A stretch of 13,865 bases of DNA from Lunasporangiospora selenospora (Eukaryota > Mortierellomycota > Mortierellomycetes > Mortierellales > Mortierellaceae): contig JAABOA010000539.1 of NCBI GenBank assembly GCA_015680635.1, positions 1-13,865 on the forward strand, in the 5' to 3' direction. Below are positions 1-8,578 of this stretch, piece by piece. Below the pieces are notes generated by a model. That model ran no database searches. It was given only the letters and a program-made list of their open reading frames with translations, and was not told the DNA's origin. The position numbers and the translations under genes were made by a program. Within the stretch, counting starts at the first letter, position 1, and every line of letters starts with the position of its first letter.

Positions 1-315
1 AAAAAAAAAAAAAAGAGAGAGAGGGAGAGAGGGAGCGAGTGAAATTTTGAACCTGATCCTCGGCGGAGGACTTGCATTAGAATCATCTGGGAAAACACAG
101 TTTTGAAAATCGTCAGGGCTACTACTGGACCCGGGTGACTCGCCCAACAAGATAGAGAAGGAGAAAAGAGTATCTCGCCCTCTTTTCTATTTGATCATGG
201 CACTCTTCCTCCGATCTCAACCAAAAGGGCGTGTCATGCAAATCTAGGGACCCTGACTAGGAACTTCCTGAAGTACCCCTGACTTAATACCCTGTCTTTT
301 TTTATTTTATTTTAG
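1..315 (+). other. 3' part of an ERD2 intron, with A-rich/GA-rich left edge
   Basis: No reading frame here resembles the KDEL receptor. The stretch ends in a T-rich tract and TTTTAG directly before the receptor exon at 316, with a possible branch site (TGACTTAAT) about 35 nt upstream. It is therefore read as the 3' portion of an intron at least 315 nt long. The first 33 bases are A14 followed by GA/GGGA repeats, which probably marks the point where assembly stopped. I saw no snoRNA box pair in it. Confidence 0.7.
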
Positions 316-729
316 ATCCTTTGGACATTCTCGGTCTACCTTGAGTCGGTCGCCATCCTCCCTCAGCTGTTCATGCTCACGAAGACAGGAGAAGCCGAGG
401 TCATCACGACACACTACCTCTTTGCACTTGGCGCTTACCGCACATTGTACCTTGTGAACTGGATCTACCGCTACTTCACAGAAGGCTACGTTGACTGGAT
501 TGTCTGGATTGCTGGAACGGTCCAGACTGGTCTCTACTGTGACTTCTTCTTCATCTACTTCACAAAGTAATGTTATAGGAGAAAAAATGGCTACGGAATG
601 CAAATCGAATTTTGGCTCAGGCGTGGTCATCACAGTATGGCCTAATAGATCACTAACGCACCGTCTTTGTTTTGTTCGCGTTTTACTACTAGGGTGTTGA
701 AGGGAGCCAAGTTTGAGCTTCCTCAATAA
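316..729 (+). CDS. ERD2: ER lumen protein-retaining (KDEL/HDEL) receptor, C-terminal 95 residues, 5' partial
   Basis: This protein is the Golgi/ERGIC membrane receptor that binds escaped ER proteins by their C-terminal K/HDEL signal and returns them to the ER in COPI vesicles. Two exons are visible: 316-566 and 693-729. They are joined across a 126-nt intron (567-692; donor GTAATG, branch CACTAAC near 653, acceptor CTACTAG). The join splits a lysine codon and keeps frame to the TAA at 727-729. The peptide begins [20 protein letters not shown] and carries the family landmarks [25 protein letters not shown] and [20 protein letters not shown], covering the last transmembrane helices. The cytosolic tail ends KGAKFELPQ; animal receptors have a KKLSLPA-type tail, so a dilysine and the phosphorylatable serine are replaced here. 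The N-terminal half of the receptor (about 115-120 residues) lies left of the window. Identity is near certain from sequence resemblance; no other family fits. Confidence 0.96.
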
Positions 730-784
730 TAAATATCGACGACTGCTTTTTGGCGGGGGCTTCAGCAACTGGATAGTATATACT

Positions 785-798
785 TCTCTCTCTCTCTC
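785..798. repeat. (TC)7 microsatellite
   Basis: Seven uninterrupted TC units lie about 55 nt after the ERD2 stop. They are followed by TTCTCACTACAG, which imitates a splice acceptor, but no exon follows. Confidence 0.9.
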
Positions 799-870
799 TT
801 CTCACTACAGATATGGTCACCTTGCTGGTCTATGAACCATGGAACAGTGCGATGCGGCTCTGTTAACAGT

Positions 871-876
871 AATAAA
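871..876 (+). terminator. Candidate poly(A) signal for ERD2
   Basis: An AATAAA hexamer lies 142 nt after the ERD2 stop. Another AATAAA (728-733) overlaps the stop codon itself, as TAATAAA, and is probably too close to be the main signal. Only the hexamer supports this; no cleavage site can be seen. Confidence 0.4.
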
Positions 877-1196
877 GCAAGTCAAAAAAGGAATTTGGTT
901 TCACGTCCATCAGATGCTATAGTTTAGACTGCCCGCTAGAAACGTTCAGTTACCGCAACTGTCCAATGCTCAAAGCCAAGGAATGTATCTTGTAGTCCAG
1001 TACTATATGTACATTTCAGCATACTCATTTTCTCAGGCGCCCCTTATCGGTTTCTAATGGTGATGGAGCTTCTGAGACACTGACTACCAACACGGTGCCC
1101 CTCCTAGGCTCATAGCATCAGAGACATATGCAGTGCTAGTCTTTAACATGTTGCCAGAGCTTCTTTTGCTGGGGGTGGAGTGTATTGTTGCATTGG

Positions 1197-1237
1197 ACAG
1201 AGCAGGCTGAGGGAGAGAAACAGAGCAGGCTGAGGGA
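1197..1237. repeat. 18-nt direct repeat, two copies, period 23
   Basis: The 18-mer ACAGAGCAGGCTGAGGGA occurs at 1197-1214 and, identically, at 1220-1237, separated by GAGAA. It looks like a short local duplication. Confidence 0.9.
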
Positions 1238-1626
1238 AGGAGGCGCAAATGCCTGTACGACCAAGGATTTTGAGCTGAAGTAGAAACGCTATGTTTGTGT
1301 TGTTTATAACAATGTGCAGCTTCATTAACTCTGTTCATGAAAATACCTAGACAGTTTCGAAAGTTATTGCGCGATCTCTTAGGCGTACCATGTGGAAAAG
1401 GAAATATGTAAGTGTCTTTATCGAATTTGAATGACCAAGGATGAGGAGGATACAACAAAATCTCTCTTATTGGTCATAATAAGCAAAAGTGGGGACCTTG
1501 GTCATTGATGGGAACTGACAGGATGGCTTTTTAGGGTAACCTCTTACTGGCGCGGTGGCGTATGTCGAAATATGAAGAGCTCAGGATAGCAAAACAGGAC
1601 AAAAGCATGTAGCAGAGGAGCACCAA

Positions 1627-1654
1627 CTCTAATAATACAGGAGTATTATTAGAG
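1627..1654. repeat. Perfect 12-bp inverted repeat with 4-nt loop
   Basis: CTCTAATAATAC (1627-1638), loop AGGA, then the exact reverse complement GTATTATTAGAG (1643-1654). Flanking CCA and TGG can extend the stem past a small bulge. It is intergenic, with no T-run after it that would suggest a terminator. Confidence 0.9.
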
Positions 1655-1749
1655 GCTGGCGGACCCTAGGGGCGACAGTATTCGTCGGGCTCAAGATCCT
1701 CTCATCAGTGCACATCCTTGCGCTCTGAAAAGGTCGGAACAACATTGAT

Positions 1750-1768
1750 GTACTGTACCATACAGTAC
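1750..1768. repeat. 8-bp inverted repeat GTACTGTA/TACAGTAC
   Basis: The two arms are perfect and separated by CCA. A further GTACA follows at 1773. It may be a protein-binding palindrome or chance. Confidence 0.7.
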
Positions 1769-1855
1769 CCTGTACACGGAGTGCCATACTCAACCTAGTC
1801 TGGCGTCTTGAGAAGGAGAGAGAGAGAATGAGAGGTTGGGAGGCTTGAATCCTTT

Positions 1856-2183
1856 GATGATCTCTCTTCCCCTCTTTTCTCGCTTATCCACGCCATCTTC
1901 ATCTCTTCCTTCGCCTCCCTGTCCTTATTCTCCGTTACTCTCCTCTCCTTCCCCCACACCCTCTCTTCAACCAACACGCTTTACCTCGCCATCCAGGTCA
2001 TCTCCTCCCTGGATCGACGATCACTCTTCCCCCCTCCCCCTCCCGCCCGTCTTCACTCATTGACCCCTTCCACCCCTTCTCAGGGCACCCCACACAATAC
2101 GACAACCGTCGATCAGAGATATCTTCTCTCTCACTCCACTGAAACAAATACACACAACATTCTCTTGAGGCCAAACGATCGTC
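1856..2183 (+). promoter_or_regulatory. CT-rich leader/promoter region of the S41 protease gene
   Basis: The plus strand is strongly pyrimidine-rich (TCTCTTCCCCTC, CCCCCCTCCCCCTCCCGCCC) from about 1856 to 2085. It then becomes A/C-rich (ACAAATACACACAACATTC) just before the start context CGTCATGA at 2184. This is the usual look of a fungal core promoter and 5' UTR. I see no clear TATA box, and the transcription start cannot be fixed. Confidence 0.4.
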
Positions 2184-4444
2184 ATGAAGTTCAGTTCTTT
2201 CCTTTCCTTGGCTGTTGCCGTGGGTATCGTTGCAGCCCAAAATACACCAACTTCCTCCTTTGCCCAGGTCTCAGACATTGATGTACCTGAGTCTGCTATC
2301 CTGGCTGCCGCCCCTAGCAACGCTGCCGAAAAGAAGAAACCACCTAAGGGCCGCCCTCTTGATGCCTGTGGATTGATGGCACGAGAGGGCAAGACCAAGG
2401 GTTCGTTTAACTTTGCGTCGGTCAAGGGCTGTTACGAAGCTCACCCTTACAAGCGTACGATTGCTCATCAGGTCATTGATTCGGTCGAGAGCATTGTGGG
2501 CAACTTTTACGCTTTTGTGGACCAAGCTAAGGATGCAGCCCCCGGTAAAGGACCCTTCAAGACTGACCAGGTTGATGTCGTTGGTGGACTGCGCAAACTT
2601 CGGGCCAAGAAGAACTGGAAGAACGACTTCGAGTTCCAGACAGCTGTGTCCCATCTGACATACTCTGTCAACGACGGCCACTTTGCCTACCGAAGTAAGT
2701 GACTCGTGACCCGTGAAGAGAGAAATTAGTCCATCTCAGCCTCCCCATTCGTTCAAGCTCTCGTTTTTTTTTTACTCTTTGGTCCAATATTCATCTCTTT
2801 TTTATTACCCTTTTGGCAGATGGATGCTATCAAACCGCCATCTTTTCGCAGCCAATTACGCTCTATGCCCCCGTCGTGAATGGAAAGCAGGAGATTCGTG
2901 TCTTCTATGCTGATACCAAGGACCGCAATCTCCCCAAGGACATCTCGCTTGTCGATTGTGTCGTGACTACGATTGATGGCAAGCCTGCTATTCAAAGTAT
3001 CCAGGAACACGCGGATCGTACCTCGGCTGTGTCCAAGGACCCCGGTGTTCGTCTTAACGACGCCCTTGCCAGTACCTCCTGGTATGAGGAATGGGCTGTC
3101 CACCCTGGTGGATTCGCTCGCCGCTGGGAATTGCCAAGCAAGGCCACCGTCGATTACACCATTCAATGCCCCAAGCGTACCTTGAAGCTCTCGATTCCAT
3201 GGACAGTGTTGCCCTCCGACACTTTTGACTATGATGGCTTCAAGGACGTCAAATCGTATTGGGAATACCACTGTGAGACCTCAACTACCTCTTATGACAA
3301 CAGCGCGGCGAGACGCAGAAACGATGGCAGGAACAGTACGTTGCCCGTCATCTACAACAGCGTCGCCCGTGATGGAGCCTCCCTTGCACCCGCTACCGAA
3401 TTCTTCCGTAGACGTGGTACCTTGCCTGTCCCCAGTGCCAACCCCACAAATGGACGTGATCCCAAGTCAAAGAAGGGCCCTGCGACAATCAGCCAGGCAC
3501 GCGAAGTTTTGGCTACCTCCACCACAGCCTTCTATCGCATGACAGCCAAGGGCTTGACTGACACCTGTGTTGCCGTGATTGCAACTGAGGAGACTCAGAA
3601 CTACAATAACGACGACATCGACTACACAGATTTCCTCCGCGGTCTTCAACTTCTTCAAGATGGAGGCTGCAAGAAGTTGATCTTGGATATGACCAACAAT
3701 GGTGGAGGTTCAGTGGATTTTGCCTACTTTGTCAACCAGGCCTTCTTCCCAAAGACAAAGCCCTTTTTCGAACAGGACATGCGCAGCAATTCACTAGTTC
3801 AGACGGCAGCCAGGTTGGCAAGCAAAGGTCGTAGAATGCCTGCCATCTTTGACGCACGTGGATTCATCAATGCCAAGACTGGAAAGGCTTACAAGGATTC
3901 TAGCTTGTATACTAAGGGTGTTCAGCAACGTCGTGGAGGCAGCACTGTCACTTTCAGTCAGAGAAACTATTTCCCCCATAGCTGGTCTATCTTGCCCTTG
4001 TCCAAGAGCAAGGCCCTCCGTTGGAAGCCCCAGGATATGGCCATTGTCACTAATGGTTTCTGTGGCTCTGCCTGCAGTATGATTGCGACCCGGTTCCGTG
4101 TTATGCACAAGGTCCGAACCTATGCCGTCGGAGGCATTTCTAAGCGCCCTCTTTCTTACTTTTCGTTCCCAGGCGGATTTGTCCTCGATGGTGACAGCAT
4201 CCTTGGAGATCTTCACAGCATTGGGTTCAAGGGCGATGGCAAGACCCGTTTGACTTCTTTGCCCGTCCAGGCCTCGGTCTCCATTGCCGTTGGTGAGGTC
4301 TATGCCAACGACAAAACTAATACCCCTCTGGAATATGATCAGCAACACTTTGCGGCAGATATTCAGCTGGACCAGGACATGGTCTCGGCAAGACACCCAG
4401 ACCGCTTCTGGGTCCGTATTGCAAGCGACCTTAAGAAGAAGTAA
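2184..4444 (+). CDS. Secreted S41 family (CPAF-related) serine peptidase, 711 aa
   Basis: Predicted extracellular endopeptidase of the tail-specific protease clan. Exon 1 is 2184-2694 and exon 2 is 2820-4444. The 125-nt intron (donor GTAAGT, acceptor TTTTGGCAG) joins as FAYR-NGCYQTAIF and keeps frame. Residues 1-18 form a signal peptide with predicted cleavage A18|Q19. The N-terminal domain (about 60-200) contains YSVNDGHFAYR, whose His166 matches the DGHF histidine of this branch. A central region about 200-420 probably includes the degenerate PDZ-like domain. The catalytic S41 core follows: LILDMTNNGGGSVDFAYFVN (D460) and then VTNGFCGSACSMIATRF, whose Ser587 in the C-G-S-A-C context is the likely nucleophile. 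Glu675 in NTPLEYDQQ is the candidate third triad member, by analogy with CPAF. N342 (NST) could be glycosylated. Length fits the fungal family. No GPI signal or membrane segment follows the signal peptide. The triad assignment is inference from motif order; substrate and biological role are unknown. Confidence 0.88.
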
Positions 4445-4590
4445 CTATTATATTGCACTAATGAAGAATGTAACTCCAAAGCTAGGCATGGTGGGTAGAA
4501 GAAGCCTACATTAAAAATATCAGAAAATAGAAGCTATACCATGTGCTGTTTGTACTTTTTTTTTTATTACTATTATTATTATAATTATTT

Positions 4591-4614
4591 CCATGGTAAT
4601 GTTCCATGGTAATG
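4591..4614. repeat. Direct repeat of CCATGGTAATG, two copies
   Basis: Identical 11-mers at 4591-4601 and 4604-4614 are separated by TT. The stretch before them is a TAT/ATT-rich run (4568-4590). Confidence 0.9.
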
Positions 4615-4696
4615 ATTCGAGAAATAGAATGCAGGCCAGTGGCGACGGACTATGATTGGTTTGAAAAGGAAAAGGGAATATGATGGACTCTTCATC

Positions 4697-4783
4697 TTTT
4701 TTTTTTCTTTTTCTTTTTTCTTTTTTCTTTTTTCTTTTTTTCTTTTTTTCTTTTTTTCTTTTTTTCTTTTTTTCTTTTTTTTT
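4697..4783. repeat. CT-run minisatellite, graded CT5 to CT7 units
   Basis: The plus strand is pure T and C. After the C at 4696, successive T-runs between single Cs are 10, 5, 6, 6, 6, 7, 7, 7, 7, 7 and 9. The unit therefore steps from CTTTTTT to CTTTTTTT, a pattern expected from slippage. On the minus strand it reads as repeated K/R/E codons, which produce false frames. Confidence 0.95.
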
Positions 4784-5193
4784 GTACACTATTGGCAGTA
4801 TATATATACAAGGTCAAAGCAGTTCCTTGAGGATGGGAGGGTAGAGCAAATGGGTAGCAGAGTAAGAAAGAACTAAACGAGAACAACGGGGTGGAATGCC
4901 GGGTGAGGCACAAAAGAACAATCTCAAGAACTAGAAAGGAGAGGAGGGTGGGAGACTGACATCCGGTCCTCCCTTCCCCACAAGAGCGAGAGGCCTCAAT
5001 GATAAATAGCAAACTAAAAGTACATGGTAAGTTGCCCGGAAACAAACTCGTGCGAAACGACAAATGAAAGAGGAGGAAGAGAGTCAAGGAATCAAGAGGT
5101 GGAGCTATAGCAAGGGAATACGGATCTGAATGGGGAAAAAAAATCAAATAGTAGAAGAAATGCAGTCTCTGGATGCAACGAGGATACGACCCT

Positions 5194-7561
5194 CTACTGC
5201 GGATGGCCATTATGGCCAATGGCAATGAAATGATGCCTGGTCGACGTCGACAGGCTTCGTAGGTCCGTCTCAGATAAGAGAGTGCATCGGTAACGAATCA
5301 TACTATTTTCGATTGACGAATCGATAATAAAAGTTGGTTAGAGTACAGTCTCCAACAAAGTCAAAAGATTCAGCTATAAATGGCAGAGTAGAAAACGTAC
5401 CCATCGCGAAGGTCGTCGATAATATCTTCTTGATCAAAGGAATCATCATCAAAGCGGAATTTGTCATAAGTGTACTGGCCATCGGTCTGGCCATAAAGAT
5501 CTTTCTGGTAGGGATCCTTGAATGGGTAGCGGGGTCGGGCATACTGGCGATCAATATGAATACGACCACCGCGACCGATACGCTTCCGGAAGGAAACATA
5601 TTTGCCATTGCGTTGGTGGGGTAGGACCCGGAAGCATTGCTGAGAATATGGAGCCAAGAACTGTTGGTACGGGTTCTAAAAAAAAATGGAAGCAATCGTA
5701 AAATAAGCAACTATGACATAAACCAGATGATCCAGGGCAAGTACTCAAAGGGAAGGGAAGCAAAAACTTACGTCGGTAAGGTCTTCCCAGCCAACATCGT
5801 CTTCTCTGCGCCGGGCCAACTCTGTCTCGATGCTGGAGAGAGCAGAGCGATCTCTCCTCGACTCGTCCTGAGAAGCAGGGGTGTCGCGATCCTTGAAGTT
5901 GAGTGGAATTCGGATAGTAGCACTGGGCTCCCCCAGCTTCCGGTTCTTCTTCTGGATGAGAAAGGTATCAAAGACAAAAATCGTCAGAACGATGTAAAAA
6001 AAATGCTAAAGTAGCTGAGATTGTCACCATAATCTTGCCCATGATCCAAAGCATACCTTAAGACTGCTTTGCATATCCTCGTCGTCGTCCTTGATTCCGA
6101 GGTTGCGTCTGTACTCGCGAACCTTGCAGCGTTGGTCAAAGATCATGTGCTCAAGCACAAGTGATTCTTTCCGGACCTTTTCACGACGAGAGACCATCTC
6201 CAACAAACTACGAGCACTCTCCATCTCCATGCGAAGTTTTCGGAGCTTCTCAATCGACTGCTGGTCAGTTCGTCTCGTCTTTCGGACAGGCTTGCTCTCA
6301 CGTCGGCGGAAGCATACATAAGGATCTGACTCATTACGCACAACCTCTTCAAACTGTTATCATATCGCGTTAAAAAGAGAGGCAGAGAGTTAGAGACGAG
6401 TATCCGTTTAGTTGATGCGACATTGTGATGATAACAATGGTGATCCACTAACCTTTAGTTGAGGGGTGATGATTTTGCCACCTCGTTTGATTCTACGATC
6501 TTGCCACCAGGGATAGACATCGCCAGCAAAGGCCTTGACCCCCGAGAGCTGTGCACCAATAAAAGTGGCCCTCAAGTCTTCCAGAGCTGGGATCTGGCCG
6601 CTATCCTAAAAAGTTCAAATCAAAGGATAGAGAGAGTTGCAATAACAGATGTGAGTAGCATGTCGATATTGAGTATTTGTGAATAAATAGCTAAATAATA
6701 AAGAGACTGGAAGACTTACGAGCTGTAGGTATGGAACCCTTTCATTGGTAATCTTCTCGAATTGCCACATGATGAGTTCAAAGTGGTCCTCATCCAACTT
6801 CTCTGTAGAGGACCGTTTGGCATTGAAATCAACGAGCCACTTCTCGTCATCATGGTCCATATTATAGGGACATCCGATACAATCCTCCACTGTGGAGGAA
6901 AAGCGAATCAGCGTTGAGGGTTCGGTGAAAGTCTTTGTATAGAATTGGCGGTAGTTTTCAATCTTGCGGCTAGCATCGGGCGTGGGAATATACAAAGCAG
7001 TGACCTCGCCCGTAGTTGTGGACAGGTTTGAGGCCGAGATAGCAGCTTGCAAGTGATGTTCCTATGACGGATGATTGGCCCAGAAGAGGAGAGGGAGGCA
7101 ATCAGTTAGCACTAACGCGTCGCTCCTAGATCTACACAGCCCGGGCACGTACGCACCAGTTGAGACCCCGTGCCCATCCTCGAACCAGGTTACTGCCTGC
7201 CACTCCCACGGATACGGGACAAAGAGGGGAGGGGCGAACAGATGACGCACAGATGGGCTACGAGGGAAAAAATGGCGGCAAACCCAGTGTGGCAGGCCAC
7301 ACCACGTACATCTGACCCCCTATCCTATCTCTTCTGTATACGCGTCCACACCACCCCTCTCTCCCTCCACAAAAGCAAGGGGAATATGTAGGACTGACTC
7401 ACCGATTCTTCTTCCTTGTCGACACCTGTCTCCGTCTGAGGGATCGACCGCTGAAGGCTCAGCGACTCATCTAGATCCGGGATCTCTGATGCGCGGTACA
7501 CCCGCAACAACTGCTTGTTGTTGATCTTTCGATTTCTGAATCGAGCGCCAACGTTCTTCAT
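5194..7561 (-). CDS. EPL1: Enhancer of polycomb-like protein (NuA4 subunit), 504 aa, seven exons
   Basis: EPL1 anchors the catalytic piccolo module (Esa1, Yng2, Eaf6) of the nuclear NuA4 histone H4/H2A acetyltransferase. Exons on the minus strand: 7561-7403, 7061-6720, 6605-6453, 6353-6057, 5951-5772, 5675-5401 and 5302-5194. All introns begin GT (GTGAGT, GTAAGT, GTTAGT, GTATGC, GTAAGT, GTACGT) and end AG, and the frame is unbroken. The EPcA domain covers about residues 5-170: FRNRKINNKQLLRVYRASEI, LQRSIPQTETGVDKEEES-EHHLQAAISA, YIPTPDA, then HFELIMWQFEKITNERVPYL. Next come VYPWWQDRRIKRGG, FRRRESKPVRKTRRTDQQS and a basic, probably helical stretch (about 232-295). Exon 6 encodes a G/R-rich then acidic segment. 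The last exon (MIRYRCTLLSETDL, TAG stop) is the least certain join. The protein is much shorter than yeast or human relatives (over 800 aa), mostly through a short C-terminus. The ATG at 7561 begins the conserved N-terminus. Confidence 0.93.
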
Positions 7562-8578
7562 CTTGCTAATTTGAGGTCCACTTGAAGGACGTGTCCGTGT
7601 TTGTGTGTATTTGGTGGTGGTGTTTATGAATATATGGGGAGCTGGAAGGTGCGTTTTCAGGCGTTAAGGGGAAGCTCCTCAAATTCCCTTAGTGAACGGT
7701 CCCGAGTCAACTTCAAAAAAAAATTGGAGTCTGGGAAAAGCTGAGGGAGGAGGAGGGAAAGGAGGGTGGGTGGGTTGGTTTAGTGGATTGCTTAGAGGAC
7801 GATGGGAAGGCGGATGACAGGAGAAGGGGCGATGATCATTAAATGAGAAATGAAGCCAGGGATGAGATGCAGTGAATTCGATTAAGGTAAAAAGGATGAT
7901 GATGCTACGGATGGGAGGTGGATGGTGGATGAAAGGCCCCGATGAGGATGATGTCAAGTAAATGGACTGACTGCCAAGGCGCCTTTTCTCTTATCTGGGT
8001 GGGCTATTTTTGGTTCGTTCTCTCAAACTTCGGGTCCAAGACGGTGTAAAGGGGAGTGTGTGGTCCTCTGGAAAAAAAATTTTCGAGAGTGTCCGCCCTC
8101 CCCTTTTGATAGCACGAAGCATTTGCGATCAGAATCCATACCCTCTCTCTTTGTGCTCTCTTTCCTCACTTGCTCATGGCGCTAGACGCACTTGCCCAAC
8201 CTCGAACGAGCCTGCTCTGCTCCGACCTCTCGGTTGAAGTAATCTCACGGCTACGTCTCTCACCCTTCTCTCTCTTTTCTCCACCTCTCCACTCCCTTTT
8301 CTCTTATCATAGACTAGCTACCACCACCCACTTGTGCCGCGACCGTGCCACAACGGGACAAGCACCCAACCCTTAGACCAACAAGTCCGCCTTTTGGGAC
8401 AGTGGGTCTTACCCCCACCGAGGGGATTGGGCGCAGTCAGTGCTTAGTGACAGTAGAGTCAACTCAACAGACCGCGTGAATCGCATAATTCATGTTATTA
8501 GACCAAAGTGAAGAGTGCTCCTCCCTTTCTGGACCATATATTTATTCAGGTGCCTCAGGAACCAGCAGCAATCACTCT
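7562..8578. other. Upstream region of EPL1, downstream of RPS26
   Basis: About 1 kb without a supportable gene. From 7740 to 7960 the plus strand is purine-rich (GGAGGAGGAGGG, GATGGATG-like repeats), so it is pyrimidine-rich in the EPL1 direction, as expected of a promoter. From 8140 to 8300 the plus strand is CT-rich and precedes an ATG at 8176 whose 67-codon frame I do not recognise. EPL1 regulation must lie here, but I can name no specific site. Confidence 0.5.
8541..8546 (-). terminator. Poly(A) signal for RPS26
   Basis: The minus strand reads CTGAATAAATATATGG, placing AATAAA about 33 nt beyond the RPS26 stop codon. The distance and hexamer fit a normal cleavage and polyadenylation signal. 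Confidence 0.65.

Larger units (their letters stand above)
730..2183. other. Intergenic region between ERD2 and the S41 protease gene
   Basis: About 1.45 kb with no recognisable gene. It holds a TC microsatellite (785-798), an 18-nt direct repeat (1197-1237), a 12-bp inverted repeat (1627-1654), a second 8-bp inverted repeat (1750-1768), and a pyrimidine-rich stretch leading to the protease start. The longest frame, on the minus strand at 1084-1458, resembles nothing I know and runs through the direct repeat. Confidence 0.6.
4445..5193. other. Convergent 3' intergenic region between the protease gene and EPL1
   Basis: This 749-nt gap lies between two converging genes. It holds a duplicated CCATGGTAATG, a pyrimidine minisatellite (4697-4783) and purine-rich DNA on the plus strand from 4860 to 5160. 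The long lysine-rich or phenylalanine-rich frames here come from the minisatellite. I see no gene and no unambiguous AATAAA for either neighbour. Confidence 0.6.

Noticed and set aside
1084-1458. 124-codon minus-strand frame between ERD2 and the protease gene
   Set aside because: It runs through the 18-nt direct repeat, shows no codon bias or family resemblance, and has no splice partners.
4692-5225. 177-codon minus-strand frame ending in a lysine/arginine/glutamate run
   Set aside because: The charged tail is the CT minisatellite read backwards, and the upstream part overlaps the end of the EPL1 coding sequence in another frame.
7180-7186. GGTTCGA on the minus strand in EPL1 intron 1, resembling a tRNA T-loop
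   Set aside because: The flanking bases do not form a 5-bp T-stem, and no A-box, anticodon arm or acceptor stem is present.
8176-8376. 67-codon plus-strand frame starting MALDALAQPRTSLL after a CT-rich leader
   Set aside because: The start context is reasonable, but the frame quickly becomes Ser/Leu/Phe low complexity and no family is recognised. There is little room before the RPS26 3' end. It could only be a very small gene.
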